DNA from: SYFY01 sp041752315
Lineage (GTDB): Bacteria; Pseudomonadota; Gammaproteobacteria; Pseudomonadales; Azotimanducaceae
Direction: 5' to 3'
Assembly (NCBI GenBank): GCA_041752315.1
Contig: JBGSHJ010000075.1
Span: 62,001-126,000, forward strand
DNA length: 64,000 nt
Position numbers and translations under genes: made by a program. The notes under the pieces were generated by a model that worked only from the letters and a program-made list of their open reading frames with translations, did not search any database and was not told the origin of the DNA. Shown here piece after piece: positions 52,239-61,642 of the stretch (its first letter is position 1; each line of letters begins with the position of its first letter).

Positions 52239-53027
52239 TCAATGACCGTCGATGAGACGCCCGAGTCCACCAAGCACCGAGCCCTCACCCTTGGCACTGC
52301 CACCCGCAGAGGGTGCATGGGCGAGGATCCGGTCGGCCATCCGCGAAAATGGCAGTGACTGCAGATAGACCGTCCCGGTGCCGCGCAGTGTCGCCAGGAA
52401 CAGGCCTTCGCCACCAAAAAACATGGACTTGAGGTTACCTGCCCTCTGGATGTCGTAGTCGATACCTTCCGTGAAACCAACGATGCAACCGGTATCGACC
52501 AGAATGGTGTTGCCACGCAGTTCCTTCCTGATCACCGTACCACCGGCATGGATGAGCGCGAGCCCGTCACCGGACAATTCCTGGAGAATGAAACCTTCAC
52601 CTCCAAAAAATCCCGCACCCAGCTTCTTGTTGAACCGGATGGACACCTTTGTCCCCAGCGCAGCACAGAGGAACGCATCCTTCTGACAGATGAACCGCTG
52701 GCCGATTTCAGCCAACTGCAGCGCAATGATCCGGCCGGGGTAAGGGGCGGCAAAAGCCACCCGCTGCTTGCCCGAACTCCTGTTGGTGAAGTGCGTCATG
52801 AAAATGGACTCGCCAGTCAATGCCCGTTTGCCCACCTGGAGCAGCTTGCCCATGAGCCCACTGTCCGTTTCACTGCCATCACCCATGCGCGCTTCGAAGC
52901 TGATGCCGGCATCCATGTAGTTCATCGCGCCGGCTTCGGCGATGACCGTCTCGCCGGGATCGAGCTCAACCTCGGCAATCTGCATGTCGTCACCGAAGAT
53001 TTCATAGTCGAGTTCATGGGATTTCAT
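52239..53027 (-). CDS. AIM24/TIGR00266 family protein
   Basis: A 262-residue beta-helix-like protein: VELDPGETVIAEAGAMNYMD at the N-terminus, then GGEGFILQELSGDGLALIHAGG and GNLKSMFFGGEGLFLATLRGTG are conserved AIM24 blocks. A glycine/serine-rich C-terminal tail follows. The family includes a yeast mitochondrial protein and many bacterial proteins with unknown function. ATG 53027 follows GGAG closely. It is divergent from the FAD/NAD(P)-binding gene. Confidence 0.9.
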   Translation of the reverse strand: MKSHELDYEIFGDDMQIAEVELDPGETVIAEAGAMNYMDAGISFEARMGDGSETDSGLMGKLLQVGKRALTGESIFMTHFTNRSSGKQRVAFAAPYPGRIIALQLAEIGQRFICQKDAFLCAALGTKVSIRFNKKLGAGFFGGEGFILQELSGDGLALIHAGGTVIRKELRGNTILVDTGCIVGFTEGIDYDIQRAGNLKSMFFGGEGLFLATLRGTGTVYLQSLPFSRMADRILAHAPSAGGSAKGEGSVLGGLGRLIDGH

Positions 53028-53162
53028 GGACAACTCCTGTTGAATGACCGAGTTTGAGCGCGACCGATTCTAGCGCAACAGGTCCGGATGTGGATTGTGC
53101 AAGAACCTGACCCCCGAGTGACCCGATTCATGACCGACGCCCGACCGATACCGGACTGACCT

Positions 53163-54653
53163 ATGAAGCCTGGGAAGCCTGGGAAGCCTGGATTGAAATC
53201 AACTCCTGTCGTGATCATCGGCGGCGGCTACAGCGGCAGCTGTCTGGCCGTGCAGATGGTTCGCCAGACAAAGCGCAGGCTGGCAATCACGGTCGTCGAG
53301 TCACGCCCGCAGATCGGGCCGGGCCTTGCCTACTCCACGCAGGATCCGGATCACCGCCTCAATGCTCCCCAGTTTTCCCACACCATCCACCCCACCGATG
53401 CCTGGCATTTTGCGAGGTGGTGCCGCGATGAACGGGTGCTGGAAGAAGACCTTGAAGCACGGCTGCCCGACGGAACGGCGTTTGTCCGACGTTACCAGTT
53501 TGGCCGATATCTGTCCGCGATGGTCCGGAAGCACTCAAGCTGGCCGGCAACCGGGTCCAGCATCACCCACGCACACGACAAGGCCGTGCACGCGGAGTGG
53601 CAGGCAGGCCGCTGGCGTATCGAACTGGACAGCGGCGACTCCACCACCGCGAACCTGATGTGCCTTGCGACCGGCAACCCCGAACTTCGACTGCCTGAAC
53701 GCCTGGCACAAAGCCGGGACGTTTCGCCAGGCCTGATCGACAATCCGTTCGCCGCCGGGGCGATGGACAGCCTGCGTCCAGCCGAAAGAGTGCTCATCAT
53801 CGGCAGTGGTCTGACGGCACTCGACACGATCAGCACCATGATTCGCCGGGGTCACGCCGGCCCCATCGACAGTGTCTCGCGACACGGATTGCGTCCTGCG
53901 CCACAGGGACCGATTCCGGACGGGCTGCAGAAGGCACTGGCCTCATCGTCACTCGAGGCCATGCCGGACAGTCTGCTGCTGGATCGTGTACTGGCGCCTG
54001 TACCGGCTTTCCTGGAGCCACCGCCCGACGGCGTCTTGACCAGCCAACTGCGCCACTGGCTGGTCGCTCTGCGGAACCGGATGGCCGACACCGCCTCGGC
54101 GGGTGGCTCCTGGCAGACGGGTTTTGACGAACTGCGCGATGTAGTCTGGCAACTCTGGCCGACCTTGCCCGTCGACGAACGGCGACGGTTCATCCGCCAC
54201 CTCAAACCCTGGTACGACAGTCACCGATACCGGTCACCACCACAAAACGAATCGCTGGTCCGCTCGGCTGAGCGGGACGGCAGGATCCGGTTCCTGCGAG
54301 GGACGCTCTCGACACGTGGACAACTGGACGGTCCTGACCTGCCTGGCACAAACGTTGCGCAGGTCTACGACCGTGTCATCAACTGTGCAGGACTGGACCC
54401 GGCGAGCGGGCTGCGATCCAATCCTCTCCTGAGTTCACTGCAGGCCCAGGGATGGGTGCGCGCGGACCCCTGTGGACTAGGCATCGAAACCGACCTGGCC
54501 GGCCGGGCGGTCAACTCCCTGGGATTTCCGCTTGATCATCTTCGCCTGGTCGGCCCGCCCACACTCGGCACCTTCGGGGATCCGATTGGTGCCGCCTACA
54601 TCGCCGTGCAGGTTCATCGGCTGCTGCCGCATATCCTGAACGGATTGGCATGA
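53163..54653 (+). CDS. FAD/NAD(P)-binding protein with KPG-repeat start
   Basis: A 496-residue flavoprotein. After a short, odd leader of three KPG units (53166-53192, a 9-base tandem repeat) comes the Rossmann motif VVIIGGGYSGSCLAVQM and later VLIIGSGLTALDTISTM, the two nucleotide sites of the FAD_NAD-binding group seen in HpaO/hydroxyacylglutathione-like and lysine-N-oxygenase-like proteins. LAYSTQDPDHRLNAP near the start is a typical block of this uncharacterised group. Substrate unknown. The true start could also be a later TTG after the repeat. Confidence 0.8.
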   Translation: MKPGKPGKPGLKSTPVVIIGGGYSGSCLAVQMVRQTKRRLAITVVESRPQIGPGLAYSTQDPDHRLNAPQFSHTIHPTDAWHFARWCRDERVLEEDLEARLPDGTAFVRRYQFGRYLSAMVRKHSSWPATGSSITHAHDKAVHAEWQAGRWRIELDSGDSTTANLMCLATGNPELRLPERLAQSRDVSPGLIDNPFAAGAMDSLRPAERVLIIGSGLTALDTISTMIRRGHAGPIDSVSRHGLRPAPQGPIPDGLQKALASSSLEAMPDSLLLDRVLAPVPAFLEPPPDGVLTSQLRHWLVALRNRMADTASAGGSWQTGFDELRDVVWQLWPTLPVDERRRFIRHLKPWYDSHRYRSPPQNESLVRSAERDGRIRFLRGTLSTRGQLDGPDLPGTNVAQVYDRVINCAGLDPASGLRSNPLLSSLQAQGWVRADPCGLGIETDLAGRAVNSLGFPLDHLRLVGPPTLGTFGDPIGAAYIAVQVHRLLPHILNGLA

Positions 54654-54671
54654 AGCTCTCCCGTTCCGGAT

Positions 54672-55787
54672 TCAGACCGGCAGTCGCTCCTGCAATCGCC
54701 CGACAGCCGCACCCACGTCTGACAGCTTGTCAAGACCGAACAGGCCGATGCGAAATGTCCTGAACCAGTCCGGTTCATTGCACTGCAGTGGCACTCCAGC
54801 CGCAACCTGCACCCCGTTGGCCAGGAACTTTCCAGGCAGGCCGGCATCATCGGTATAGCTCACCACTACACCCGGCGCTTCGAATCCTGGCGCAGCAGCA
54901 CTGAACCAGCCATGTTGCATCAGCAGGTTGCGCACCCTGGTACCCAGTTCGATCTGGTTCTGCTTGGCCCTTTCGAAACCAAAGGCACGGGTCTCCTGCA
55001 TCGCCGCATGAAAGGCACGCAGTCCGTCGGTTGGCATCGTCGCGTGGTAGGCATGGCCGCCTTTTTCATACGCCGTCATGATGTCCGCCCACCTGCGCAG
55101 ATCAAGGGCAAAGCTGTCGCTCTGGGTGTTCGCCAGTCTGTCATCCGCGCGTTCATTCATCATGACCAGCCCCGCACAGGGCGATCCGCTCCAGCCTTTC
55201 TGGGGTGCACTGATCAGGACATCAACACCGAGTTTGCGCATGTCGACCCATAACGCACCGGACGCAATGCAGTCGAGCACCAGCAGGCCACCTGCATCAT
55301 GCACCGCTTCGGCCAGCCCCCGAACATAGTCGTCGGGCAACAGAATTCCGGACGCAGTTTCCACATGGGGCGCAAAGACAACCGCAGTACGTTCCTCGCG
55401 GATGGTCTGTTGAACCGTTGCCAGTGCCGCCGGTGCAAATGCTGAGAACTTCCGGTCTGCCACCGGGCTTGCCATCATCACTGTCGTCGACCGGGGGATG
55501 TGACCTGAATCCAGAATCTGCGACCAGCGATAGCTGAAAAAGCCATTCCGGATGACCAGTGCGGACTGGTCAGCCACAAACTGTCGGGCCACCGCTTCCA
55601 TCGCAAAGGTGCCACCGCCTGGCACCACCGCGATTCGACTCGCGCCGTAGATCTCCTTCAATGTGGCAGAGATTTCCCGCATCACCTCCTGAAAGCGCTG
55701 CGACATATGGTTGAGGGAACGATCGGTGAACACCACGGAGTATTCGAGCAGTCCGTCGGGATCGACGCTGGAGAGAAGTCCTGGCAC
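54672..55787 (-). CDS. Class V PLP-dependent aminotransferase (AGXT/AEP-transaminase-like)
   Basis: A 371-residue class V aminotransferase. VVPGGGTFAMEAVARQ is the phosphate-site block, VLDCIASGALWVDMRKLGVD gives the PLP-nitrogen Asp, and ISAPQKGWSG carries the Schiff-base Lys. The closest groups are alanine-glyoxylate/serine-glyoxylate and 2-aminoethylphosphonate-pyruvate transaminases; I see nothing decisive for one of them. No phosphonate gene is nearby. The gene ends 18 bases from the end of the convergent FAD gene. Confidence 0.9.
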   Translation of the reverse strand: MPGLLSSVDPDGLLEYSVVFTDRSLNHMSQRFQEVMREISATLKEIYGASRIAVVPGGGTFAMEAVARQFVADQSALVIRNGFFSYRWSQILDSGHIPRSTTVMMASPVADRKFSAFAPAALATVQQTIREERTAVVFAPHVETASGILLPDDYVRGLAEAVHDAGGLLVLDCIASGALWVDMRKLGVDVLISAPQKGWSGSPCAGLVMMNERADDRLANTQSDSFALDLRRWADIMTAYEKGGHAYHATMPTDGLRAFHAAMQETRAFGFERAKQNQIELGTRVRNLLMQHGWFSAAAPGFEAPGVVVSYTDDAGLPGKFLANGVQVAAGVPLQCNEPDWFRTFRIGLFGLDKLSDVGAAVGRLQERLPV

Positions 55788-55966
55788 GGTTGTTGGCCTT
55801 GCGCTGTAAAACGGGCGGCTATGTTATGGCCTGACCCGCCCGCTGGCGAGGCGAGAGTGGCGCGGGCCTGCCGATGCAGGCACAGTGGTTTCCCGTTGCA
55901 GTGTGACGCTCTGTAAGCCACGTTGCTGGCCTGCCCGCCGGTGATGACTCAATTCCAGCAGACGAG

Positions 55967-56302
55967 ATGACCCTCATGACCAGTGCCCTCGACCCGGACG
56001 CCATCAACAGCGAACTTGGCAGGCTCAACGAAGGCAGCCCGGATCCGTGGGCACTGCGGTCAGATCGACTGGTCAAACAGTTCCGTTTCCGCAATTTTGT
56101 CGAAGCGTTCGGTTTCATGACGGAATCCGCACTGGCCGCCGAACGTCTCGACCATCACCCCGAATGGCGCAACGTCTACAACCGCGTTGATGTGGAGTTG
56201 ACGACTCACGACGCAGCCGGGCTGACCGACAGGGATTTCAGGCTGGCAAGGGCCATGGACTCCGCCGCGCTTCGTCGGGCGGGCGGATCAGCGAGAGAGT
56301 GA
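55967..56302 (+). CDS. phhB: 4a-hydroxytetrahydrobiopterin dehydratase
   Basis: A 111-residue pterin-4a-carbinolamine dehydratase: FVEAFGFMTESALAAERLDHHPEW then NVYNRVDVELTTHDAAGLTDRD is the family signature, with the catalytic His-His-Pro triplet. It dehydrates 4a-hydroxytetrahydrobiopterin and supports phenylalanine hydroxylase; no phhA is visible nearby. ATG 55967 or the in-frame ATG at 55976 could be the start. The end overlaps the convergent yaiI gene by 15 bases. Confidence 0.93.
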   Translation: MTLMTSALDPDAINSELGRLNEGSPDPWALRSDRLVKQFRFRNFVEAFGFMTESALAAERLDHHPEWRNVYNRVDVELTTHDAAGLTDRDFRLARAMDSAALRRAGGSARE

Positions 56303-56746
56303 ACCGCGCGCCAGGTACCGATCCAGCGCATTGGCAAACGCCATTCGCTCCTTCTGGCCCAGCGGTGGCGGCCCACCGCTCTGCACGCCGCTGGCGCGCA
56401 TGGTGTCCATGAAGTCGCGCATGTTCAGTTTCTGCCGGATGGTGTCGGTGGTGTAGGCCTCGCCCCTTGGGTTGATCGCGGCCGCACCTTTGGCCATCAC
56501 CTCGGCAACCAGCGGAATGTCGCCACTGATGACCAGATCACCTGCCCGGGTCTGCTGGACAATGTAATGATCGGCCACGTCGAAGCCCTGCGGCACCTGC
56601 ACGGACCGCAGGTTTGGCGCCGGTGGCAGCCGGATCTGCTGATTGGCGACAAAGGCCGCTTCGCAGCCGGTGCGCAGCGCAGCACGAACGATGATCTCCT
56701 TGATCAGCACCGGACAGGCATCCGCATCCACCCAGATTCTGCTCAC
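56288..56746 (-). CDS. yaiI: YaiI/YqxD family protein (DUF188)
   Basis: A 152-residue protein with the DUF188/UPF0178 signature: MSRIWVDADACPVLIKEII at the N-terminus and DLVISGDIPLVAEVMAKGAAAINPRGE in the middle. Acidic residues (DAD, GDIPL) suggest a PIN/NYN-like nuclease fold, but activity has not been shown. It is divergent from the aldehyde dehydrogenase gene across about 140 bases. Confidence 0.93.
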   Translation of the reverse strand: MSRIWVDADACPVLIKEIIVRAALRTGCEAAFVANQQIRLPPAPNLRSVQVPQGFDVADHYIVQQTRAGDLVISGDIPLVAEVMAKGAAAINPRGEAYTTDTIRQKLNMRDFMDTMRASGVQSGGPPPLGQKERMAFANALDRYLARGSLSR

Positions 56747-56887
56747 GTCACTCCCTGCCCGGACACGCCGGATTTTTGTATCGGGACTTATATCGGGCGC
56801 TGGCTGTTGGCTCGCCCCCCGAATTGTGCTTTATTCGCTGCCTCTCAAAACAGACGATCCCATACGGGACGATCAGGGGAATTCTCC

Positions 56888-58306
56888 ATGCAAGTCCATG
56901 ACAAGTTCTACATCAATGGCCAGTGGGTCGCGCCAAAAGGCACTGGCAAGCTCGAAGTCATCGATCCATCGACCGAGGAAGTCTGCGGTGTGGTGCCGTC
57001 GGGCAATGCCGAAGACGTCAATGCCGCTGTCGCTGCGGCCAAGGCCGCCTTCAAGACGTGGTCTCGTACCACCGCTGCATTCCGCTCCGATCTGATCGGC
57101 AAGATTGCCGCCAAGTTTGTGGAAGGCATGCCGAAAATCGGCGAACTCTGCGCCCGCGAACTGGGCACCCCGCTCAAGATGAGTGTCGGGTTGCACGGTG
57201 GTCTGGGCGTCGGCGTGATGTCCTCGTACAAGGACATTCCATTCGAAATGGAAAAGGAAGAGCGCATCGGCAACTCCATCATCATCAAGGAGCCGATTGG
57301 CGTCTGCGGTTTTATCACCCCCTGGAACTTCCCGCTCCACCAGATCGTCGCCAAGCTGGCGCCTGCGCTCGCCGCCGGATGCACCGTGGTGGTCAAGCCA
57401 AGCTCCGTTACACCGCTGACCGCCTACTGGCTCGCACAGGTCCTGCACGATGTCGGCTTGCCAGCCGGTGTCTTCAATCTGGTGACCGGTCCGGGTCGCA
57501 CGGTGGGTGAGGCAATCTGCACGCACCCCGATGTGGACATGGTCTCCATCACCGGTTCCACCGAAGCCGGTATCCGTGTCGCCCAGCTGGCGGCAGGCAC
57601 CGTCAAGCGTGTCAGCCAGGAACTCGGTGGCAAATCCGTGCTGCTGGCACTGGAAGATGCTGATATCGCCCAGGCCGCAGCACGTGCAGGTGGCGGCATC
57701 TGCGCCAACAGTGGTCAGGTGTGCGCAGCGCTCAGCCGTCTGTTGGTACCACGCGCCCAGCAGGGTATTGCCATTGCTGCTGCCAAGGCTGCGGCTGAAG
57801 CCGCTGTTGTTGGCGGTGCATTTGATGAAGGCGTGACCATGGGTCCGGTCTCCTCCAAGGCCCAGTTCGATTCCGTCCGTGGTTACATCAAAAAAGGCAT
57901 TGAAGAAGGCGCCACACTGGTCACCGGTGGCCTCGACATGCCAGCCGGCAAGAACACCGGCTACTTCGTGAAGCCGACCGTGTTCGCGGATGTACGCAAC
58001 AGCATGACGATTGCCCAGGAAGAGATCTTCGGGCCAGTGCTGTGCATCATCCCGTACGACTCGGAAGCCGAAGCCATCGAGATCGCCAACGACACCCCCT
58101 TCGGGTTGTCCGGTGCGGTTTATGCCGGTACCCAGGAACGGGCCATCGCCGCCGCCAAGCAGATCCGCACCGGCCAGGTGGCGATCAACGGTGGCGCGTT
58201 CAACGTCGCAGCACCTTTCGGAGGTTACAAGCAGTCCGGCAACGGCCGCGAACTGGGACCCCACGGGCTCAGCGAGTTTGTTGAACTGAAGGCCATGCAG
58301 GTCTGA
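56888..58306 (+). CDS. NAD(P)-dependent aldehyde dehydrogenase
   Basis: A 472-residue aldehyde dehydrogenase. The conserved PWNFPLHQ and KPSSVTPLTA blocks, FNLVTGPG, the general base Glu245 in QELGGKS and nucleophile Cys279 in NSGQVCAALSR are intact, as is the EEIFGPVL motif. ATG 56888 has a poor ribosome site but matches the family start. It oxidises an aldehyde to the acid; the substrate is unknown. The codon pattern is regular and biased to C/G ends, as for a well-expressed gene. A strong terminator follows. Confidence 0.95.
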   Translation: MQVHDKFYINGQWVAPKGTGKLEVIDPSTEEVCGVVPSGNAEDVNAAVAAAKAAFKTWSRTTAAFRSDLIGKIAAKFVEGMPKIGELCARELGTPLKMSVGLHGGLGVGVMSSYKDIPFEMEKEERIGNSIIIKEPIGVCGFITPWNFPLHQIVAKLAPALAAGCTVVVKPSSVTPLTAYWLAQVLHDVGLPAGVFNLVTGPGRTVGEAICTHPDVDMVSITGSTEAGIRVAQLAAGTVKRVSQELGGKSVLLALEDADIAQAAARAGGGICANSGQVCAALSRLLVPRAQQGIAIAAAKAAAEAAVVGGAFDEGVTMGPVSSKAQFDSVRGYIKKGIEEGATLVTGGLDMPAGKNTGYFVKPTVFADVRNSMTIAQEEIFGPVLCIIPYDSEAEAIEIANDTPFGLSGAVYAGTQERAIAAAKQIRTGQVAINGGAFNVAAPFGGYKQSGNGRELGPHGLSEFVELKAMQV

Positions 58307-58326
58307 CGAACTGTCGTCCGGTCTGC

Positions 58327-58356
58327 AACGGGAGGCTCAGGCCTCCCGTTTTTTTT
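58327..58356 (+). terminator. Intrinsic terminator of the aldehyde dehydrogenase gene
   Basis: CGGGAGGC (58329-58336) pairs with GCCTCCCG (58341-58348) around TCAG, followed by eight T. The opposite-strand gene has its TGA stop (58337-58339) exactly in the loop, so the hairpin overlaps the last codons of that convergent gene. Confidence 0.92.
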
Positions 58357-59557
58357 CCGGCTGCCTGCGATCGGCCGCGGGCAGAATCGCAAGCACCACC
58401 AGTGCCGCAATCGATATCGTCGCCGCTACTGCAGTCAAGGGAACCAGTCCCTGGACGATCCATTCTGCGGCCAGCACCGTGCCCGCCGCAGCCGTCAACT
58501 GAACGGCAAGAATGACCAGCGCCGCACCACGGGCAGAGTCCTCGCCCGCAGCCACCACTGCCTGATAAAACCCCGGTGGCCCTCGCAGCCCCAGACCCAG
58601 ATTCATGGGCACGAACAACATTGCAAGTACCCTCGGATTGCCACCATCCACAAGGCCATAGACGAGCAGCGCCAATGCCCCGACGGCGGACAGACCCGTA
58701 CCTGCGAGGATGACGGGTTCAACACCAAACCGCCGCACCAGCCAGCCACTGGCGTTGGCACCTGCGATGAAAAAGGCGATGCCGCTGACCTGCATGATCA
58801 CGAAGTCGGTCAGGCTGCCGTGCAACGAATGGACAATGACCACCGGCGCACCGAATACAAACACCAGCAGCCCGCCGAGACAGCAGGACTGGCTCAGGGC
58901 GTAACGAACAAAGACCAGGTTGCGGATGAGATCAGGATAACCGCCGGTTCGAAGGGTGGAACCAGACGGTTCGATGGCGGGCAATATCCTGCGAACTCCG
59001 GTTGCCGCGATCATTGCGAGCAGGAGCGCCAACAAACCGGTGACGTAAAAAGACGCCGTCCAGCCGTACTCATTGAGGAGCCACAGCCCGGCCAGCGGTG
59101 CGAGGGCAGGCGCGAGCGACTCGACGCTGCTCAACAGACCGATCGCACGCACTGCACCATTTGCATCATACAAGGCACGAATGATGCCGGGTGCAAACAC
59201 AGCCGCCGCCGAGCCCGACAATCCCTGAAAAAAGCGCAGGATCGTCACCTGCAACAGAGTCTCCGCCGCAACAATGGCCAGCGACAACACGCCGAAGGAC
59301 AGCAGCGATACCACGAGCAGTGACGTCTGCCTGAACCGTGCGCCCAGCGCACCAAAGAGGACCAGGCCAATGCCTGCACCAGCCACGTACGCAGCCAGCA
59401 CGTACTGGGCGTCCTGCGTCTTGCCACCAAGCAGTTCCGGCAGCACTGGAACCGCTGGCAGTACAAGATCCGTCCCGGCGAGACCCAGCACCGTACCCAT
59501 GGACAGCAAGCTCATGGTGATGGCGGCCTCGGCACGCGATGGGTGACGGGTATTCAC
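58337..59557 (-). CDS. MFS exporter, Bcr/CflA-like
   Basis: A 406-residue MFS protein with 12 segments. The start GTDLVLPAVPVLPELLGGKTQ in helix 1 and the loop region resemble drug exporters of the Bcr/CflA (DHA1) type, where a conserved DLYLPALP-like motif is found in helix 1. LRFFQGLSGSAAAVFAPGIIRALYD is the helix 4-5 block with the RxxQG signature. The substrate is unknown. It converges with the aldehyde dehydrogenase gene and ends inside its terminator. Confidence 0.86.
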   Translation of the reverse strand: MNTRHPSRAEAAITMSLLSMGTVLGLAGTDLVLPAVPVLPELLGGKTQDAQYVLAAYVAGAGIGLVLFGALGARFRQTSLLVVSLLSFGVLSLAIVAAETLLQVTILRFFQGLSGSAAAVFAPGIIRALYDANGAVRAIGLLSSVESLAPALAPLAGLWLLNEYGWTASFYVTGLLALLLAMIAATGVRRILPAIEPSGSTLRTGGYPDLIRNLVFVRYALSQSCCLGGLLVFVFGAPVVIVHSLHGSLTDFVIMQVSGIAFFIAGANASGWLVRRFGVEPVILAGTGLSAVGALALLVYGLVDGGNPRVLAMLFVPMNLGLGLRGPPGFYQAVVAAGEDSARGAALVILAVQLTAAAGTVLAAEWIVQGLVPLTAVAATISIAALVVLAILPAADRRQPEKKREA

Positions 59558-59820
59558 GGCCGGACTCTTTCACTTACTCTGGACGCCTGCAAGTTACCGG
59601 GTGGGGGATTCGAATTGGAGTAATCCTCTTGCGCCTCAACTCGGATCGCAGGATCGCGCGTGTGGACGCGGTTGCAGGCATGCGTGAAAAGGATGCAGAC
59701 TTTTCAAGCATCCGATTTGAACTGCGCCTGAAAACATGAACAATCCGGGCCGGTCCATCGGGACTTCCGTCAAGCTTTTCATTCCGCTTCTGCATAAACT
59801 CGGCGTTCGGTGACTGTTGG

Positions 59821-60417
59821 ATGGATCGAATGATCAAGCTTTATGGTGTTGCCAACTCGCGCGTTTTTCGCTGCATCTGGGCGTGCGAGGAGCTGTCTCT
59901 TCCCTATACGGTCGTGCCCATCGACTTTCGCGGTGAAAGTCGTCGCCCTGAATTCCTGCGCATCAATCCCAACGGGCACGTTCCTGCGTTGCTGGATGGC
60001 GATCTGATCCTGTGGGAGTCGATGGCGATCAACCTGTATCTGGCTGAAAAGTATGGTGCCGGCCATCTGTTGCCGGCCAGTTCCGCGGAACGTGGCGGAG
60101 TGTACCAATGGACACTGTGGGCGGCTTGCGAGTTTGAAGGGCCGGTGGACGCCGCGGCCAAGCTGGGCATGCGAATGCGTCCCGACTGGGTTGCCGAACG
60201 ACTCGCCGTGGCCGAGTCGCTGCTGGGGCAACGACCCTATCTGACCGGAGAAAAATTTACCCTTGCCGACCTGCATGTCGCTGCGATGCTGATGCGACCG
60301 GCGATACCGTTTGCTGACGTCAAGGCAAAGCATCCAAACACGGCCCGCTGGTTCGATTCGTGCGCTGCGCGTCCCGCCTTCCTGCGTACCGACGTGATGC
60401 GTCGAGATGGCATCTAG
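59821..60417 (+). CDS. Glutathione S-transferase
   Basis: A 198-residue GST. The N-terminal thioredoxin-like domain has KLYGVANSRVFRCIWACEELSLPY with a Ser/Cys-rich active-site region, NPNGHVPALLDGD (cis-Pro) and LWESMAINLYLAEKYG (glutathione-binding Glu-Ser). The C-terminal helical domain contains KFTLADLHVAAMLM, the usual N-capping box. It probably conjugates glutathione to an electrophile or acts as isomerase. About 260 bases before it hold no clear gene. Confidence 0.93.
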   Translation: MDRMIKLYGVANSRVFRCIWACEELSLPYTVVPIDFRGESRRPEFLRINPNGHVPALLDGDLILWESMAINLYLAEKYGAGHLLPASSAERGGVYQWTLWAACEFEGPVDAAAKLGMRMRPDWVAERLAVAESLLGQRPYLTGEKFTLADLHVAAMLMRPAIPFADVKAKHPNTARWFDSCAARPAFLRTDVMRRDGI

Positions 60418-60505
60418 GAGTCAGCGCGCTTTCCGGTCCTCGACACCGAAGTTGTTTTGCGCATCCTGTCACCTTGCGACAAACCCTCATGAATAGGCTG
60501 CGCTA

Positions 60506-61519
60506 GTGGACGCGATCACTCCGTACTGGTTCAACTGGATCGATCAGCGCTGGCGATCTGGTCGATTGCTGTTGGGAGTCATGCTCTTTTTTCTTCTCGC
60601 AGTGATGTTCAGTGCGATGTTTGGCATTTTCGGGGAGATCAGTGATCCGGAGAATCGTCGGGTCAGACTCGGGATCTGTCTCTTTTTTGCCAGTGTCAAC
60701 GCCACGGCGCTGGTCGGTACAATGGCCATCATCGCGCGATCACAACTGGCGCTCGATCAGCTCAGACCTCTGTTTGCCATGGATAATGAACAATTTGGCC
60801 AGCTGCGCGATGCATTGGCCGGTGCACCGGTTGTTCAGTTGTGGTGGATCACCATCATCAGCCTGGGAATTGGCTTCCTGCACTCACTGCTTGTCAATTC
60901 GACAGGGAGCGGAGCCGATGTCAGCATGCCGATCATCGGAGCCAGCCTCGGCACGATGCTCACCTGGTTCATCCAGTTTCATGTCATCGGCGCCCTGGTT
61001 CGAAACGCCCATCTGCTGGCTCGCATGGGCCGCGAAGATCTGGCGCTGGATGTCCTTCGTCCGGAACAGCTGGCGCCGTTCGGAACTCTGGCGCTACTGC
61101 CCAGCCTGATGCTGATGGGAACCCAGGTCTACTACCCGCTGCTGTCGCTGAATGGTGAATTCAACGCTTTTGCAACGCTGCCCGGCTTTATCCTGACACT
61201 GGCCTCGGCAATCTATCTGCTGCTGCGGCCACTCTGGCCGGTGCATGTCCACATGCGCGAGGCCAAGGCCTCTCTCCTGGCCAGCACGGAGACCGGTATC
61301 GCACGCTGGCGTGAAAACAATCCGGACCGGAATTTCACCGCGGACGCGGTAGGTGACCTGGTACCGATCCTGGCCTTTCGCGACCACGTTCGTGCACTTC
61401 CCGAGTGGCCCTTCAATCCAGGCTTGCTGGGCCGCTGGCTGTTCTACATCGTCATCCCGCCGTTGACCTGGCTGCTGGCGGCATTGATGGAAAACCTGAT
61501 CGATACGCTGGTGGGATAA
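60506..61519 (+). CDS. Uncharacterised integral membrane protein
   Basis: A 337-residue protein with seven or so hydrophobic segments (about 22-42, 55-75, 112-130, 145-165, 195-212, 222-245 and 310-330) and a charged cytoplasmic part around ETGIARWRENNPDRNF. The start is a GTG at 60506. No family motif is recognised. It follows the GST gene by 88 bases and precedes the DUF5916 gene by about 120 bases, on the same strand, but no functional link is evident. Confidence 0.7.
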   Translation: MDAITPYWFNWIDQRWRSGRLLLGVMLFFLLAVMFSAMFGIFGEISDPENRRVRLGICLFFASVNATALVGTMAIIARSQLALDQLRPLFAMDNEQFGQLRDALAGAPVVQLWWITIISLGIGFLHSLLVNSTGSGADVSMPIIGASLGTMLTWFIQFHVIGALVRNAHLLARMGREDLALDVLRPEQLAPFGTLALLPSLMLMGTQVYYPLLSLNGEFNAFATLPGFILTLASAIYLLLRPLWPVHVHMREAKASLLASTETGIARWRENNPDRNFTADAVGDLVPILAFRDHVRALPEWPFNPGLLGRWLFYIVIPPLTWLLAALMENLIDTLVG

Positions 61520-61642
61520 AGCTGGCACCGGGATTCTGCCCGGCATTGATGGGTGTTGTTCGTGGACCATCCGTAGTCCGGGAACACTTGCACCGCACCA
61601 TCGCAGCATCAACAATCCGAACCAATCCAATGACTACAGCGC

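Noticed and set aside
59558..59820. Small plus-strand frame of 66 codons before the GST gene
   Set aside because: It overlaps the start region of the MFS exporter, has no ribosome site or recognisable fold, and is short enough to arise by chance.
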